Notes: generated from the sequence alone by a model not told the origin. Counted from the first letter of the stretch, positions 43,032-53,741 are shown. The stretch: 64,000 bases of DNA from Amphibiibacter pelophylacis (GCF_037688875.1 NZ_JAWDIE010000010.1:1-64000), one strand, 5' to 3'. Numbers and translations are program-made.

Positions 43032-44780
43032 TCAGGCCTCGCTGGGCGACAGGCTGTCGCGCGCGGGCAGGGATTCGTCCTGGGGCCACAGTGGCGGGGC
43101 CGGACGGCCGGAATCCAGCGGCCCGTGCAGGTGCTCCCAAAAGGCGTGGTGCGGCATGGGATGGGCGAAGAGATAGCCCTGGAACTCGTCGCACTGGATG
43201 CCGCGCAGGAACTCGAACTGCTCGCGCGTCTCAACGCCCTCGGCGACCAGGCGCAGGCCCAGGGCGCGGCCAATCGACACAATCGCGCGCACGATTTCCT
43301 CCGATTCAGACGACACGCCGATGCCGCGCACAAAGCTCTGGTCGATTTTCACCTTGTGGAAGGCGAACTTGCGCAGATAGCTCAGCGAGGAATAACCCGT
43401 GCCGAAATCGTCCAGCGCGATGCGGAACCCCATGGCGCGCAGTGCGTCCAGGTTGTCCTGGATGACGGCGTGGTTCTCCAGCAGCACGCCTTCGGTCACC
43501 TCAAACTCGATGCGCGCGGGCTGCACGTCATATTCAAGCACCAGCGCCTCGATCAGGCTGATGAGGCTGGAGCGGCGCAGCTGCACTGGCGAAAGATTGA
43601 TGGCAATGACCACCTGCGGCCAGCGGTTGGCCTGCGCAAAAACGCGCCGCATGACCCACTCGCCCAGCGGCCAGATCAGGCCGGTTTCCTCGGCGATGGG
43701 GATGAATTCGCCCGGGCCCACCGACGTGCCGTCGCGCAGCGTCCAGCGCACCAGCGCTTCGGCGGTGCGTATGGTGTGGCCGTCCGGGCCGACCAGCGGC
43801 TGATAGAACACGGTGAGCTGGTCGGGCGAGCGCACCGCCTGGTCCAGGCCCAGCTCGATACGGCGGCGGCGGCGCAGCGCCACGCCCATCTCGTCCGAGA
43901 ACAGGCAATGACACCCGCGCCCGTCGGCCTTGGCGCGAAAGAGCGCAATGTCCGCCGCCTTGAGCATGGACACCGGATCCTGCCCGTGCAGCGGCGCCAG
44001 CGCCGCCCCGGCCGAAACGGTGACGCGCAGGCTGTAGGTTTCCAGCAGAAAAGGCGTGTCGAAAAGGCGGTCCAGCTCCTCCAGCCGCTGCTGCACGGCC
44101 TCTTCATCCGGCATGTCCAGCCAGAGCAGGCCCAGCTCGTCGGCACCAAAGCGGGCCAGCGTGTCGCCGCCCCGGGCCAGGGTGGAGAGCCGCCGGCTGA
44201 CCAGACGGATCAGCTCATCGCCCGCGTAATGGCCGTAGGTGTCGTTGACGTGCTTGAAGTGATCGATGTCGATCAGCACCAGCGCCAGCAGACGCGTTTC
44301 GCCGGCGCCCTGCAGGCCCTCGATCAGGTTGTCCTGAAACTGGCGGCGGTTGGCGCAGCCGGTCAGGCTGTCGTGCGAGGCCTCAAAACGCGCCAGTTCC
44401 TGCGCCGACATGCGCAGCGCCAGCTCGCGGCGCAGCCTGTCCTGGCGCAGTCCCAGCAGGCCGAACACCGCGCCCAGCACCAGCGGCGCCGTGGCGATGA
44501 TGGCGTGCAGCGGGTTGGTGTGCAGCAGATCTTTCACATGCTGCGGCGACAGCGACCAGCCGCGCCACAGCGCATCCACCACAAAGCCGCACAGCACGAA
44601 GGCCAGGCCAAACAGCACCCCGCCCACGACATAAAGGCGGGTACAGCGACGCAGGGGCGCCCGGCGTTCGACGGTTTCGGCGCGCGCCTGCAGCACCTCG
44701 CCCAGCGTGCTGGGGCGGCTGAAATCTGCGGCGCTGTCGCGCGGCGACGCGGTCAAAGGGTGAACGGTGTGAATCGGCAT
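43032..44780 (-). CDS. Membrane GGDEF-EAL protein with degenerate GGDEF motif
   Basis: This 582-residue protein has two N-terminal membrane helices (about 48-68 and 90-110), a GGDEF domain whose active motif is GADEL in ARFGADELGLLWL, hence probably inactive as a cyclase, and an EAL domain (TAEALVRW, NLSPVQL, DDFGTGYSSLSYL, KIDQSFV, AEGVET) that keeps the residues needed to degrade cyclic di-GMP. It heads the transcript that continues into the kinase and regulator genes, which suggests c-di-GMP turnover is linked to that signalling pair. Confidence 0.93.
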   Translation of the reverse strand: MPIHTVHPLTASPRDSAADFSRPSTLGEVLQARAETVERRAPLRRCTRLYVVGGVLFGLAFVLCGFVVDALWRGWSLSPQHVKDLLHTNPLHAIIATAPLVLGAVFGLLGLRQDRLRRELALRMSAQELARFEASHDSLTGCANRRQFQDNLIEGLQGAGETRLLALVLIDIDHFKHVNDTYGHYAGDELIRLVSRRLSTLARGGDTLARFGADELGLLWLDMPDEEAVQQRLEELDRLFDTPFLLETYSLRVTVSAGAALAPLHGQDPVSMLKAADIALFRAKADGRGCHCLFSDEMGVALRRRRRIELGLDQAVRSPDQLTVFYQPLVGPDGHTIRTAEALVRWTLRDGTSVGPGEFIPIAEETGLIWPLGEWVMRRVFAQANRWPQVVIAINLSPVQLRRSSLISLIEALVLEYDVQPARIEFEVTEGVLLENHAVIQDNLDALRAMGFRIALDDFGTGYSSLSYLRKFAFHKVKIDQSFVRGIGVSSESEEIVRAIVSIGRALGLRLVAEGVETREQFEFLRGIQCDEFQGYLFAHPMPHHAFWEHLHGPLDSGRPAPPLWPQDESLPARDSLSPSEA

Positions 44781-44912
44781 GATCCGGATGGCAGGCTGAC
44801 GGGGCAGTATAGAAAGAGCGCCCCGCGCGCAACCGCCCGCTGCGGGGGGGTCATGCGGCGGTTTCGGGCACTAGTTGGCGTCAGCAGCAGCTTTTTTTGC
44901 CACAATGCCCGC

Positions 44913-45917
44913 ATGCAACTCGAATTCCCTGATGTGGACAACCACCGCCTCGCCCGCCTCTGCGGCCCGCTGGACGCTCACCTGGCGCAGCTGGGACAGG
45001 CGCTGGACGTGCGCATCGTCCGGCGCGGCGCCTCTTTTGTGCTGGAAGGCGATTCCGCCGCCTGCGCCGCCGCCGCCCGGGTCATGACTGACCTGTACGA
45101 GCGCCCGGACAGCGTCCCGCTGGAGGCCGCCGATGTGCAGCTCGCCCTGGTCGGGCAGCGCCCCGCCGCTGCGGCTGCGGACGGCCTGCCGCCCGCTGTC
45201 CCGGATTCCCCCAGCGACGGCGTGATTCCGCCCGTGCTGCGCACCCGGCGCAGCGATCTGGCCGCGCGCACCGTCAACCAGCGCCAGTATCTGGCCCACA
45301 TCCTGGGGCACGATCTGACTTTTGGCGTGGGCCCGGCGGGCACCGGCAAAACCTTCCTGGCCGTGGCCTGCGCGGTGGATGCGCTCGAGCGCAACACCGT
45401 GCAGCGCCTGATCCTGACGCGCCCGGCCGTCGAGGCCGGCGAGCGCCTGGGCTTTCTGCCCGGCGATCTGGCGCAGAAGGTCGACCCCTACCTGCGGCCG
45501 CTTTACGACGCACTTTACGATCTGATGGGCATGGACCGCGTGCACAAGGCCTTCGAGCGCCAGCAGATCGAAATCGCGCCGCTGGCCTTCATGCGCGGAC
45601 GCACGCTGAACAACGCCTTCGTCATCCTGGACGAGGCGCAGAACACAACCTCCGAGCAGATGAAGATGTTCCTCACCCGCACCGGCTTTGGCAGCCGCGT
45701 GGTGATCACCGGCGACACCAGCCAGGTCGATCTTCCCCGAGGCACGCACAGCGGCCTGGTCGAGGCGCTGGGCCTGCTGGACGGCGTCCAGGGCGTGGCC
45801 ATCACCCGTTTCGATGCCAGCGACGTGGTGCGTCATCCGCTGGTCGCACGCATCGTGAAGGCCTACGAGCGCGCCAGCCGCCCGGGCGCGCCCGCCCGAT
45901 CCGACCGCCCCGCATGA
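44913..45917 (+). CDS. ybeZ: PhoH-family ATPase (YbeZ-like)
   Basis: This 334-residue protein has a short N-terminal KH-like region and the PhoH P-loop domain: Walker A GPAGTGKTFLA at about 141, Walker B FVILDEAQNTT and GDTSQVDLPRG. It lies directly before ybeY with an ATGA overlap, the conserved pair in proteobacteria involved in rRNA maturation and ribosome quality control. The ATG at 44913 is used; the open frame runs back a long way but overlaps the divergent GGDEF-EAL gene. Confidence 0.94.
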   Translation: MQLEFPDVDNHRLARLCGPLDAHLAQLGQALDVRIVRRGASFVLEGDSAACAAAARVMTDLYERPDSVPLEAADVQLALVGQRPAAAAADGLPPAVPDSPSDGVIPPVLRTRRSDLAARTVNQRQYLAHILGHDLTFGVGPAGTGKTFLAVACAVDALERNTVQRLILTRPAVEAGERLGFLPGDLAQKVDPYLRPLYDALYDLMGMDRVHKAFERQQIEIAPLAFMRGRTLNNAFVILDEAQNTTSEQMKMFLTRTGFGSRVVITGDTSQVDLPRGTHSGLVEALGLLDGVQGVAITRFDASDVVRHPLVARIVKAYERASRPGAPARSDRPA

Positions 45918-46402
45918 GCGCCCTGCCCCCTGTGCTGCCCGCTGCCGACCTGCAGCTCTCGCTGCAGATGGCCTGCCCCGCCGGACACCCCCAGCGCGAG
46001 GCCCTGCGCAGCGCCGCCCCGCGCCACCGCGTGCAGCGCTGGCTGCGCGCCGCGCTGCAAAACCCCGCCGAACTCACCGTGCGCTTTGTCGATGCCGAGG
46101 AAGGCCGCTCGCTCAACGCCAGCTTCCGGGGCAAGGATTACGCCACCAACGTGCTCACCTTCGACTACTGCCAGGCGCCCGTCGTCCAGGCCGATCTGGT
46201 GCTGTGCGCCGATGTGCTGGCCCACGAGGCGCAGGACCAGGGCCGAACGCTGGAGGCCCACTGCGCCCACCTCATCGTTCATGGCGCCCTGCACGCGCAG
46301 GGCCACGATCACGAAACCGACGACGAAGCCGAGGTGATGGAGGCGCTGGAAAGCGCCATCCTGCAACGCCTGGGCTACCCCGACCCTTACAGCAACCACT
46401 GA
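45914..46402 (+). CDS. ybeY: Endoribonuclease YbeY
   Basis: This 162-residue metalloprotein processes the 16S rRNA 3' end. The zinc motif is HLIVHGALHAQGHDH at about 122-136. The conserved FRGKDYATNVLTF segment is present. It overlaps phoH by four bases and is followed by fabI 15 bp later. Confidence 0.97.
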   Translation: MSALPPVLPAADLQLSLQMACPAGHPQREALRSAAPRHRVQRWLRAALQNPAELTVRFVDAEEGRSLNASFRGKDYATNVLTFDYCQAPVVQADLVLCADVLAHEAQDQGRTLEAHCAHLIVHGALHAQGHDHETDDEAEVMEALESAILQRLGYPDPYSNH

Positions 46403-46417
46403 CTTTCAGGACACACC

Positions 46418-47197
46418 ATGGGATTCCTCACCGGCAAACGCCTGCTCATCACCGGCGTGCTCTCCAACCGCTCCATCGCCTACGGCATCGCGCGCGCCTG
46501 CCACCGCCAGGGCGCCGAACTGGCCTTCAGCTACGTTGGCGAGCGCTTCAAAGACCGCATCACCGATTTCGCCGCCGAATTCGACTCGAAGCTGATTTTT
46601 GACTGCGACGTCGGCAGCGACCAGGCCATCACCGACCTGTTCGACGGCCTGAAAACCGCCTGGCCCGAAGGCTTTGACGGCTTCGTCCACGCCATCGGAT
46701 TCGCACCGCGCGAAGCCATCGCGGGCGAATTCCTGGACGGCCTGTCGCGCGAGGGCTTTCGCATCGCCCACGACATCTCGGCCTACAGCTTCCCCGCCAT
46801 GGCCAAGGCCGCCGCCGGACAGCTGCGCGCCGACGCGGCGCTGCTCACACTCACCTACCTGGGCGCCGAGCGCGTCGTGCCCAACTACAACACCATGGGC
46901 CTGGCCAAAGCCGCGCTGGAAGCCAGCGTGCGCTACCTGGCCGCGGGCCTCGGGCCGCAGGGCGTGCGCGTCAACGGCATTTCCGCCGGGCCGATCAAGA
47001 CGCTGGCCGCTTCGGGCATCAAGGATTTCGGATCCATCCTGAAGTTCGTCGAAGAACACGCGCCGCTGCGCCGCAACGTCACCATCGACGAAGTGGGCAA
47101 CGTCGCTGCCTTCCTGCTCTCCGATCTGGCGCGCGGCGTCACCGGGGAGATCACTTATGTGGACTCGGGCTTCAGCCGCATCGTGCCGGGGATGTGA
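46418..47197 (+). CDS. fabI: Enoyl-ACP reductase FabI
   Basis: This 259-residue NADH-dependent reductase completes each cycle of fatty-acid elongation. It has the FabI nucleotide motif (GVLSNRSIAYGIA), a catalytic Tyr/Lys pair in NYNTMGLAKAALE, and SAGPIKTLAASGI. Full length. It is the last core gene before the AT-rich island, which begins within about 100 bp of its stop. Confidence 0.97.
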   Translation: MGFLTGKRLLITGVLSNRSIAYGIARACHRQGAELAFSYVGERFKDRITDFAAEFDSKLIFDCDVGSDQAITDLFDGLKTAWPEGFDGFVHAIGFAPREAIAGEFLDGLSREGFRIAHDISAYSFPAMAKAAAGQLRADAALLTLTYLGAERVVPNYNTMGLAKAALEASVRYLAAGLGPQGVRVNGISAGPIKTLAASGIKDFGSILKFVEEHAPLRRNVTIDEVGNVAAFLLSDLARGVTGEITYVDSGFSRIVPGM

Positions 47198-47291
47198 TAG
47201 CCCACGGTGAACATTGACGCGTATGCATCCCTACGTTTAACTAAACGGAAGCGACATGCTAAGGAACCTCTGATTCAGACCTATTCTGATA

Positions 47292-48188
47292 TTGAAAATC
47301 AATAACGCCAAAGCGGAGTCGCCCGACTTATCTGTTGCGATAGTGCTCAAATTGCTGGCAGCAGCACTAATGGTAGGAATGTCTGCCTGCGTCAAAGTTG
47401 CAGCCCAAGCGATTGAACTTGAACAGGTGATTTTTTGGCGTTCGCTATTATCACTATTTCCCATCTTGATTTACATGATAGTTCGTCATGAGTTCCCACG
47501 GGGAATCATGACCAAGCATCCGATGATGCATGCAAAGCGAAGCCTACTAGGCTTTATCGCAATGCTTTGCTCTTTCATCTCATTCAAGTACCTCACAATG
47601 GGTCAAGCTACGGCACTCAGTTTTCTTGTGCCGATTGCATCGCTTCCGCTGGCGGCATACTTTCTCGGAGAGAGAATTACATTAAAAATCACTATTTCTG
47701 TAGTTGTCGGCTTCGTCGGTGTCATTATCATGCTACTACCGGATCTCAGTAGCGAAAATATAAATTACCACACACTGCTAGGTGTCGGCGGGGGCTTTGG
47801 TTTTGTATTAATGATGTCATTCCTGCGCGTCTTTATTAAGAATATGGTGGAGACTGAAACAGTTACATCCATACCATTTTACTTTGGCGTCACAGGTGCT
47901 GCGCTCGCACTTTTGTCAGCACCGTTTGGCTGGACAATGCCGCGCCTTGAAATATGGATATACCTTTTGGGCGCAGGTGTACTGGGCGGTGCCGCACATA
48001 TTGCTGCTACTGAGGCCATTGCAAAGGCGCCAGTATCTATTCTGGGCCCTTTCGAATACACAGGCCTTCTGTGGGCAATGTTGTTCGACGTAATTCTGTT
48101 TGGACTACTGCCTGACTATATTTCTGTTATTGGCGCTCTAATTATCATTGTGGCGACACTGCTTGTGACTCAACGCAACTCAAAATAG
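47292..48188 (+). CDS. EamA/DMT-superfamily transporter in AT-rich island
   Basis: This 298-residue protein has ten predicted membrane helices in two EamA repeats, as in drug/metabolite exporters (ALSFLVPIASLPLAAYFLGERITLKI is the end of repeat one; ILGPFEYTGLLWAMLFDVILFG is in repeat two). The start is uncertain: TTG at 47292 gives MKINNAKAES, but it has no clear ribosome site and no ATG lies near. Codon use is far richer in A/T than in neighbouring genes, a sign of transfer. Substrate unknown. Confidence 0.82.
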   Translation: MKINNAKAESPDLSVAIVLKLLAAALMVGMSACVKVAAQAIELEQVIFWRSLLSLFPILIYMIVRHEFPRGIMTKHPMMHAKRSLLGFIAMLCSFISFKYLTMGQATALSFLVPIASLPLAAYFLGERITLKITISVVVGFVGVIIMLLPDLSSENINYHTLLGVGGGFGFVLMMSFLRVFIKNMVETETVTSIPFYFGVTGAALALLSAPFGWTMPRLEIWIYLLGAGVLGGAAHIAATEAIAKAPVSILGPFEYTGLLWAMLFDVILFGLLPDYISVIGALIIIVATLLVTQRNSK

Positions 48189-48469
48189 CTTTTTTATAGG
48201 GGAAGGCCAAACCAAACGGTAAAAATACGCAAACCTTACTCTCGGCGTGGCATCGATATTTTAGAAATTCCCTCGATATAATTGATCGCCTCCACCTTTC
48301 GCGCCGCAGGCAGTCTTTAGTGACTGATGTTTCCAACTGCCTGAAACGGCTCAGGGTTACAGTCTGAATCCGCAGTGCAGCAATCTGCAGCAATAGCTTG
48401 TACTTACCCCACGGCCATTTGATAAAGCGCATTTGTTGACCCTATTATCAAGCCCGACCCCAGCATAAC
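48189..48469. other. AT-richer stretch without a supported gene
   Basis: This 281-bp stretch inside the island has small open frames on the minus strand (48145-48432, 48357-48542), but neither resembles a known family and they overlap neighbouring coding sequence. It may be a decayed gene or element remnant. No transposase motif, terminal inverted repeat or direct repeat was recognised. Confidence 0.5.
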
Positions 48470-48911
48470 GTGACAGCCTCGCCCGCACCGCCCAAATACC
48501 CTTATATCCGCGTGATACTTGCATTTGCACTGTCACCGGCATTAGGTTGTTTTTGCTGCTTTTTTGCCATAACCGTATTTTTCGAAATAAAAAAGAGGAA
48601 CTGGCAGCGAGTCATTATATGAAACACTTAGCATAATCACCCTCCTCTCCTTTTTTGGATTGCTATTCCTCGCGCCAATCACAATAATTATCGGGATATT
48701 TTTTTCTTTATTTAGATCCGAAAGAACAGGAGAAACCATATGCTGGTCCGCTTTTTGGGGTGCCCTTTTTGTAACGGTTTTTTTCGGGTTAATTTTTGAT
48801 CTAAATTTTTATAATTTTCTCATACCATTGCTTGTGGGCGCAGGCTCTACCGCAGTTGCCTCACTAGCTCTCCCCAAGTCTTTCCCGGTAATATATCGCA
48901 AATCAAAATAA
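48470..48911 (+). pseudogene. Small membrane-protein gene with a frameshift at an A6 run
   Basis: Frame 1 from GTG 48470 encodes a hydrophobic helix (VILAFALSPALGCFCCFFAI) and reads to a TGA at 48617-48619. The +1-shifted frame takes over at the A-run 48589-48594 and continues through helices (LLSFFGLLFLAPITIIIGIF, SAFWGALFVTVFFGLIFDL) to TAA 48909-48911. Dropping one A would join them into one protein of about 146 residues with four helices. It is either a mutation, a sequencing error at the homopolymer, or slippage. Family not recognised; base composition is like the EamA gene. Confidence 0.55.
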
Positions 48912-49103
48912 ATTATCCCAGCCAAACTGATCTACGACCGCACAGACTTTGAGCTGGAGATCGAGCGCAAGGGCGATGAAATCACCTTGCGCCCGGTACG
49001 GCGCAGCCTGGGCGGCGTGCTGTCGCGGTTCGCCCGGTTTTCGCCGGACTTCATGGCGGGCGGGCGCGAAGAGCAGGAGCAGGACGAACGGGATGCCCTC
49101 TGA
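48912..49103 (+). pseudogene. vapB: vapB antitoxin gene lacking its 5' end
   Basis: Sixty-three residues remain, beginning IIPAKLIYDRTDFELEIERKG and ending EEQEQDERDAL. They match the second half of the AbrB-fold and the toxin-binding tail of VapB antitoxins. The missing part is the first 15-20 residues with the start codon. The open frame begins right after the TAA of the AT-rich island ORF, and base composition switches there, so the island boundary is near 48912-48920. Its TGA overlaps the vapC ATG (TGATG). Without a start codon it is probably not made. Confidence 0.75.
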
Positions 49104-49516
49104 TGCCGCGCTACATGCTCGACACCAATATGTGCATCTACCTGATCAAAACGCAGCCGGAATCGGTCGCCCGGCGCTTTGCAAACTGCCGTGTCGGGGA
49201 TGTGGTGATGTCTGCTGTCACCTATGCCGAGCTGCAGTACGGCGCCGCAGCCGCCGCCAACCCGAAGGCCGAGCAGGAAAATCTCGCCCTTCTGACAGAA
49301 GATATTCCGGTGGCGCCCTTTGACGCTGCCGCCAGCATGGCTTATGGCCCGATCCGGCTGGCCACGCGCGACAGCCGCAAAGACGCGCTGGACAAGTTCG
49401 TTGCCGCGCACGCGGTCGCGCTGGGCGTGACGCTGGTGACCAACAAGCTGCGCGATTTCGCCCGCTACCCGGGCCTGGTCGCCGAAAACTGGCTGGAGCC
49501 AGACGCTGCGCACTGA
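49103..49516 (+). CDS. vapC: VapC-type PIN-domain ribonuclease toxin
   Basis: This 137-residue PIN-domain protein has the acidic active-site residues: Asp in YMLDTNMCIYLI, Glu in TYAELQYGA, and Asp in DALDKFVAAHAV, with a further conserved NKLRDFARYPGL. VapC toxins cleave tRNA or rRNA and are held inactive by VapB. Here VapB has lost its N terminus, so VapC is either silent, neutralised elsewhere, or tolerated because translation depended on vapB. Length and motifs suggest the toxin itself is intact. Confidence 0.92.
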   Translation: MPRYMLDTNMCIYLIKTQPESVARRFANCRVGDVVMSAVTYAELQYGAAAAANPKAEQENLALLTEDIPVAPFDAAASMAYGPIRLATRDSRKDALDKFVAAHAVALGVTLVTNKLRDFARYPGLVAENWLEPDAAH

Positions 49517-49538
49517 AACGCCTGTAAACGGACAGCCT

Positions 49539-50330
49539 TCACACCATCACCAGCTTCACCCCCGCATAAGCCAGCAGCAGGGAGAGCGTGCCGCGGATCA
49601 GGCGGTCGGGTGCGCGGCGGCACAGCATCGTGCCCAGCCAGATGCCGGGCAGCGACCCGGCCAGCAGGTGCAGCAGCAGCGCCCAGTCCACCGACCCGAT
49701 CGAGGCGTGACCCAGCCCCGCGACCAGCGTCAGCGGCACGGCGTGGGCGATGTCGGCGGCGACGATGCGCGGGAGCGGCAGCGCCGGGTACAGCAGCATC
49801 AGCGCAATCACACCAATGGCGCCTGCGCCCACCGAGGTCAGCGTGACCAGCGAGCCAATGACCGCCCCCAGCAGCACAGGCAGGGCCCAGTGGCGCGGGC
49901 GTGTGGCGTCGGCCAGAGCCTCCTGGCTGATCTCACGCACCACGCTGCCGCCGCGCACGGCCTTGACCAGCGTCGCCCCGGCCGTCAGCAGCAGGGCCAC
50001 GCCCAGGGTGAGCGTCATGGCGCGCTGCGCCGCGTCGCTCTGCGCGCCGATGCGCTGCAGCACGGCCAGCGTGATCAGCGAAGCCGGGACGCTGCCCGCC
50101 GCCATCTGGAGCACCACGCGCCAGTCGATGACACGGGCCCGCGCCAGTGCGATCGAGCCGCCCATTTTGGTGAAAGCGGCAAACAGCAGGTCGGTGCCGA
50201 TGGCCAGATGCGGTTTGATGCCAAAGAAGAAAATCAGCAGCGGCGTCATCAGAGAGCCCCCGCCCACCCCCGTCAAGCCGACGACAAAGCCGACAAAAAG
50301 GCCAGCAAACACAAAGGCCAGATCGTGCAT
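49539..50330 (-). CDS. TauE/SafE (TSUP) family membrane permease
   Basis: This 263-residue protein has about eight membrane helices and the two TSUP repeats, with GLTGVGGGSLMTPLLIFFFGI at the N terminus and LVTLTSVGAGAIGVIALMLLY in the second half. Family members export sulfite, sulfoacetate or related anions; the substrate here is unknown. It is convergent with vapC. Confidence 0.9.
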   Translation of the reverse strand: MHDLAFVFAGLFVGFVVGLTGVGGGSLMTPLLIFFFGIKPHLAIGTDLLFAAFTKMGGSIALARARVIDWRVVLQMAAGSVPASLITLAVLQRIGAQSDAAQRAMTLTLGVALLLTAGATLVKAVRGGSVVREISQEALADATRPRHWALPVLLGAVIGSLVTLTSVGAGAIGVIALMLLYPALPLPRIVAADIAHAVPLTLVAGLGHASIGSVDWALLLHLLAGSLPGIWLGTMLCRRAPDRLIRGTLSLLLAYAGVKLVMV

Positions 50331-50564
50331 GAGGCACCCCGAAAAAGCGAAAGAGAGCGACTCTAGCGCCCGCCTTTATGACTTACAAATACATAATTTC
50401 TTGTTCTTTATTTCTTTATAATCTAGAAATGCCTTGTCTTCATCGCTGCCCGGCGGTGTATGACCCTGCCGCAACATGTGCAGGCTGAGCAGGCAAGCCC
50501 GCGCCAGGCGACAATAACGGTTTGTGCTGATTGATTTTCGACCCCTGACTTTCGCGAGACACCC
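50331..50564 (+). promoter_or_regulatory. AT-rich intergenic region with a probable promoter
   Basis: This 234-bp gap separates the divergent TSUP and FmdB genes. It contains a perfect TATAAT at 50417-50422 on the plus strand, without a strong -35 at 17 bp. It probably drives the fmdB-DUF502-aspS group. No small ORF or hairpin of note was seen. Confidence 0.4.
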
Positions 50565-50879
50565 ATGCCGATTTACGCCTACCGCTGCGAGAGCTGCGGC
50601 CACACCAAAGACGTGCTGCAAAAGCTCTCCGATGCCCCTCTGACCGTCTGCCCGGCCTGCCAGGCGCCGACTTTTGCCAAGCAGCTCACCGCTGCGGGCT
50701 TCCAGCTCAAGGGATCGGGCTGGTATCAGACCGACTTCAAGGGCGGCAGTGCCCCGGCCGCTGCAAAAAGCGACAGCGCTGACGCCCCTGCCCCGGCTGC
50801 CGCCCCCTGCGGCAACGCGGGCGGCTGTCCCGCCGTCAAGGCGGCGGCTGCGGGCGCCAGCAGCGCGCCTGCCGCATGA
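50565..50879 (+). CDS. FmdB-family zinc-ribbon protein
   Basis: This 104-residue protein starts MPIYAYRCESCGHTKDVLQK, with a second CPAC pair at about 33 completing a zinc ribbon, then an Ala/Pro-rich tail ending in a Cys-containing segment (APCGNAGGCP). The family is suspected to act in transcription regulation. It overlaps the DUF502 gene by four bases, a pairing upstream of aspS common in Burkholderiales. Confidence 0.9.
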   Translation: MPIYAYRCESCGHTKDVLQKLSDAPLTVCPACQAPTFAKQLTAAGFQLKGSGWYQTDFKGGSAPAAAKSDSADAPAPAAAPCGNAGGCPAVKAAAAGASSAPAA

Positions 50880-51562
50880 AGCGTTACCTGATCGCGGGAC
50901 TGCTGAGCTGGCTGCCGCTGGCCATCACCATCTGGGTGCTGCTTTGGATCCTGGGCCTGATCCAGGGCGTGTTCAACGCCGTGCTGCGCCTGCTGGCGAC
51001 GCTGGCGCCGCAGCACGCCGACCTGATCCAGTCTCTGGGCCAGATTCCGGGCATGAGCGTGCTGGTCACGGCCAGCGTGCTGCTGCTGTCGGGCATTTTT
51101 GTGACCAACGTGTTCGGCCAGTGGCTGATGCGCCAGTGGGATCGGGTGATGGGACGCATTCCCATCGTCAAATCGATCTACAGCTCGGTCAAGCAGGTGT
51201 CGGACACGCTGTTTTCCAGCAGCGGCCAGGCCTTCCGGGAAGCCGTTCTGGTGCAGTACCCGCGCGCCGGGTCGTGGACCATCGCCTTCGTCACCGGCAA
51301 GCCCTCGGGCGAGGTGCTGGGCCTGCTGCAGCAGCAGAGCCAGCCGGACGGCCAGCGCGCCACCGAGTGGATCAGCGTTTACGTGCCGACCACGCCCAAC
51401 CCCACGTCCGGCTTCTTTCTGATGATGCCGCGCCACGAGGTCAAGCCGCTGGGCATGAGCGTGGACGCCGCGCTGAAATACGTCATCTCGATGGGCGTGG
51501 TGGCGCCGCAGACGGGCACGCCCGAGCTGCCTGCTCCGTCCCAGGAACAGCCCCAGGCCTGA
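50876..51562 (+). CDS. DUF502 family membrane protein
   Basis: This 228-residue protein has two membrane helices (about 5-28 and 58-80) and the DUF502 signature (WDRVMGRIPIVKSIYSSVKQVSDTL), followed by a cytosolic domain (VLVQYPRAGSWTIAFVTG, FFLMMPRHEVKPLGMSVDAALKYVISMGVV). Function unknown. It sits between fmdB and aspS, consistent with one operon. Confidence 0.92.
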   Translation: MKRYLIAGLLSWLPLAITIWVLLWILGLIQGVFNAVLRLLATLAPQHADLIQSLGQIPGMSVLVTASVLLLSGIFVTNVFGQWLMRQWDRVMGRIPIVKSIYSSVKQVSDTLFSSSGQAFREAVLVQYPRAGSWTIAFVTGKPSGEVLGLLQQQSQPDGQRATEWISVYVPTTPNPTSGFFLMMPRHEVKPLGMSVDAALKYVISMGVVAPQTGTPELPAPSQEQPQA

Positions 51563-51618
51563 AGCGCCCGGCTACAATGCCGGGTTTACACCGACCGCCA
51601 CACCGTCCCGGAGCAAGC

Positions 51619-53415
<1,797 letters not shown>

Positions 53416-53437
53416 AGCGGCTTCGGGTAGGATCAAA

Positions 53438-53462
53438 GGGCGCCGGTGGGGCGCCCTTTTTT
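53438..53462 (+). terminator. Rho-independent terminator of the aspS operon
   Basis: GGGCGCC (53438-53444) pairs with GGCGCCC (53450-53456) around a five-base loop and is followed by six T bases. It is 22 bp after the aspS stop and is the clearest intrinsic terminator in the window. Confidence 0.93.
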
Positions 53463-53560
53463 GTTGCAGCGCGCTTGGATGTGCCACACCTTCACACCCA
53501 GGCGATCAAAGGCCCATGGCAGGTCAAATCACATCAGTCAACCATTCACTGGAAGCTGCC

Positions 53561-53725
53561 ATGCAGACTCTGAATCACACACAACCCGACGACTCGCAGG
53601 AATTCCGCGATACCGCCAGTGGCGATGCTCTCGGTACGCTGAGTCCGAACTTCGGGAAACAGGTCGAAATAGGCCGTGAATTCATGAGCGACTTCCGCGA
53701 CACTTTCCTCGCCCTGGCACAGTGA
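53561..53725 (+). CDS. Small hypothetical protein
   Basis: This 54-residue ORF begins at an ATG with GGAAG five bases upstream and ends just before nudB. It is hydrophilic with no cysteine or membrane segment; the last part (GREFMSDFRDTFLAL) could form a helix. No family recognised. A longer version from 53516 lacks a ribosome site. It may be a real small gene heading the nudB operon or chance. Confidence 0.45.
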   Translation: MQTLNHTQPDDSQEFRDTASGDALGTLSPNFGKQVEIGREFMSDFRDTFLALAQ

Positions 53726-53741
53726 TGCAGAAAGCAGAGAC

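Noticed and set aside
48357..48542. Minus-strand small frames as a transposase remnant
   Set aside because: No DDE, HUH or other transposase motif and no terminal repeats could be seen.
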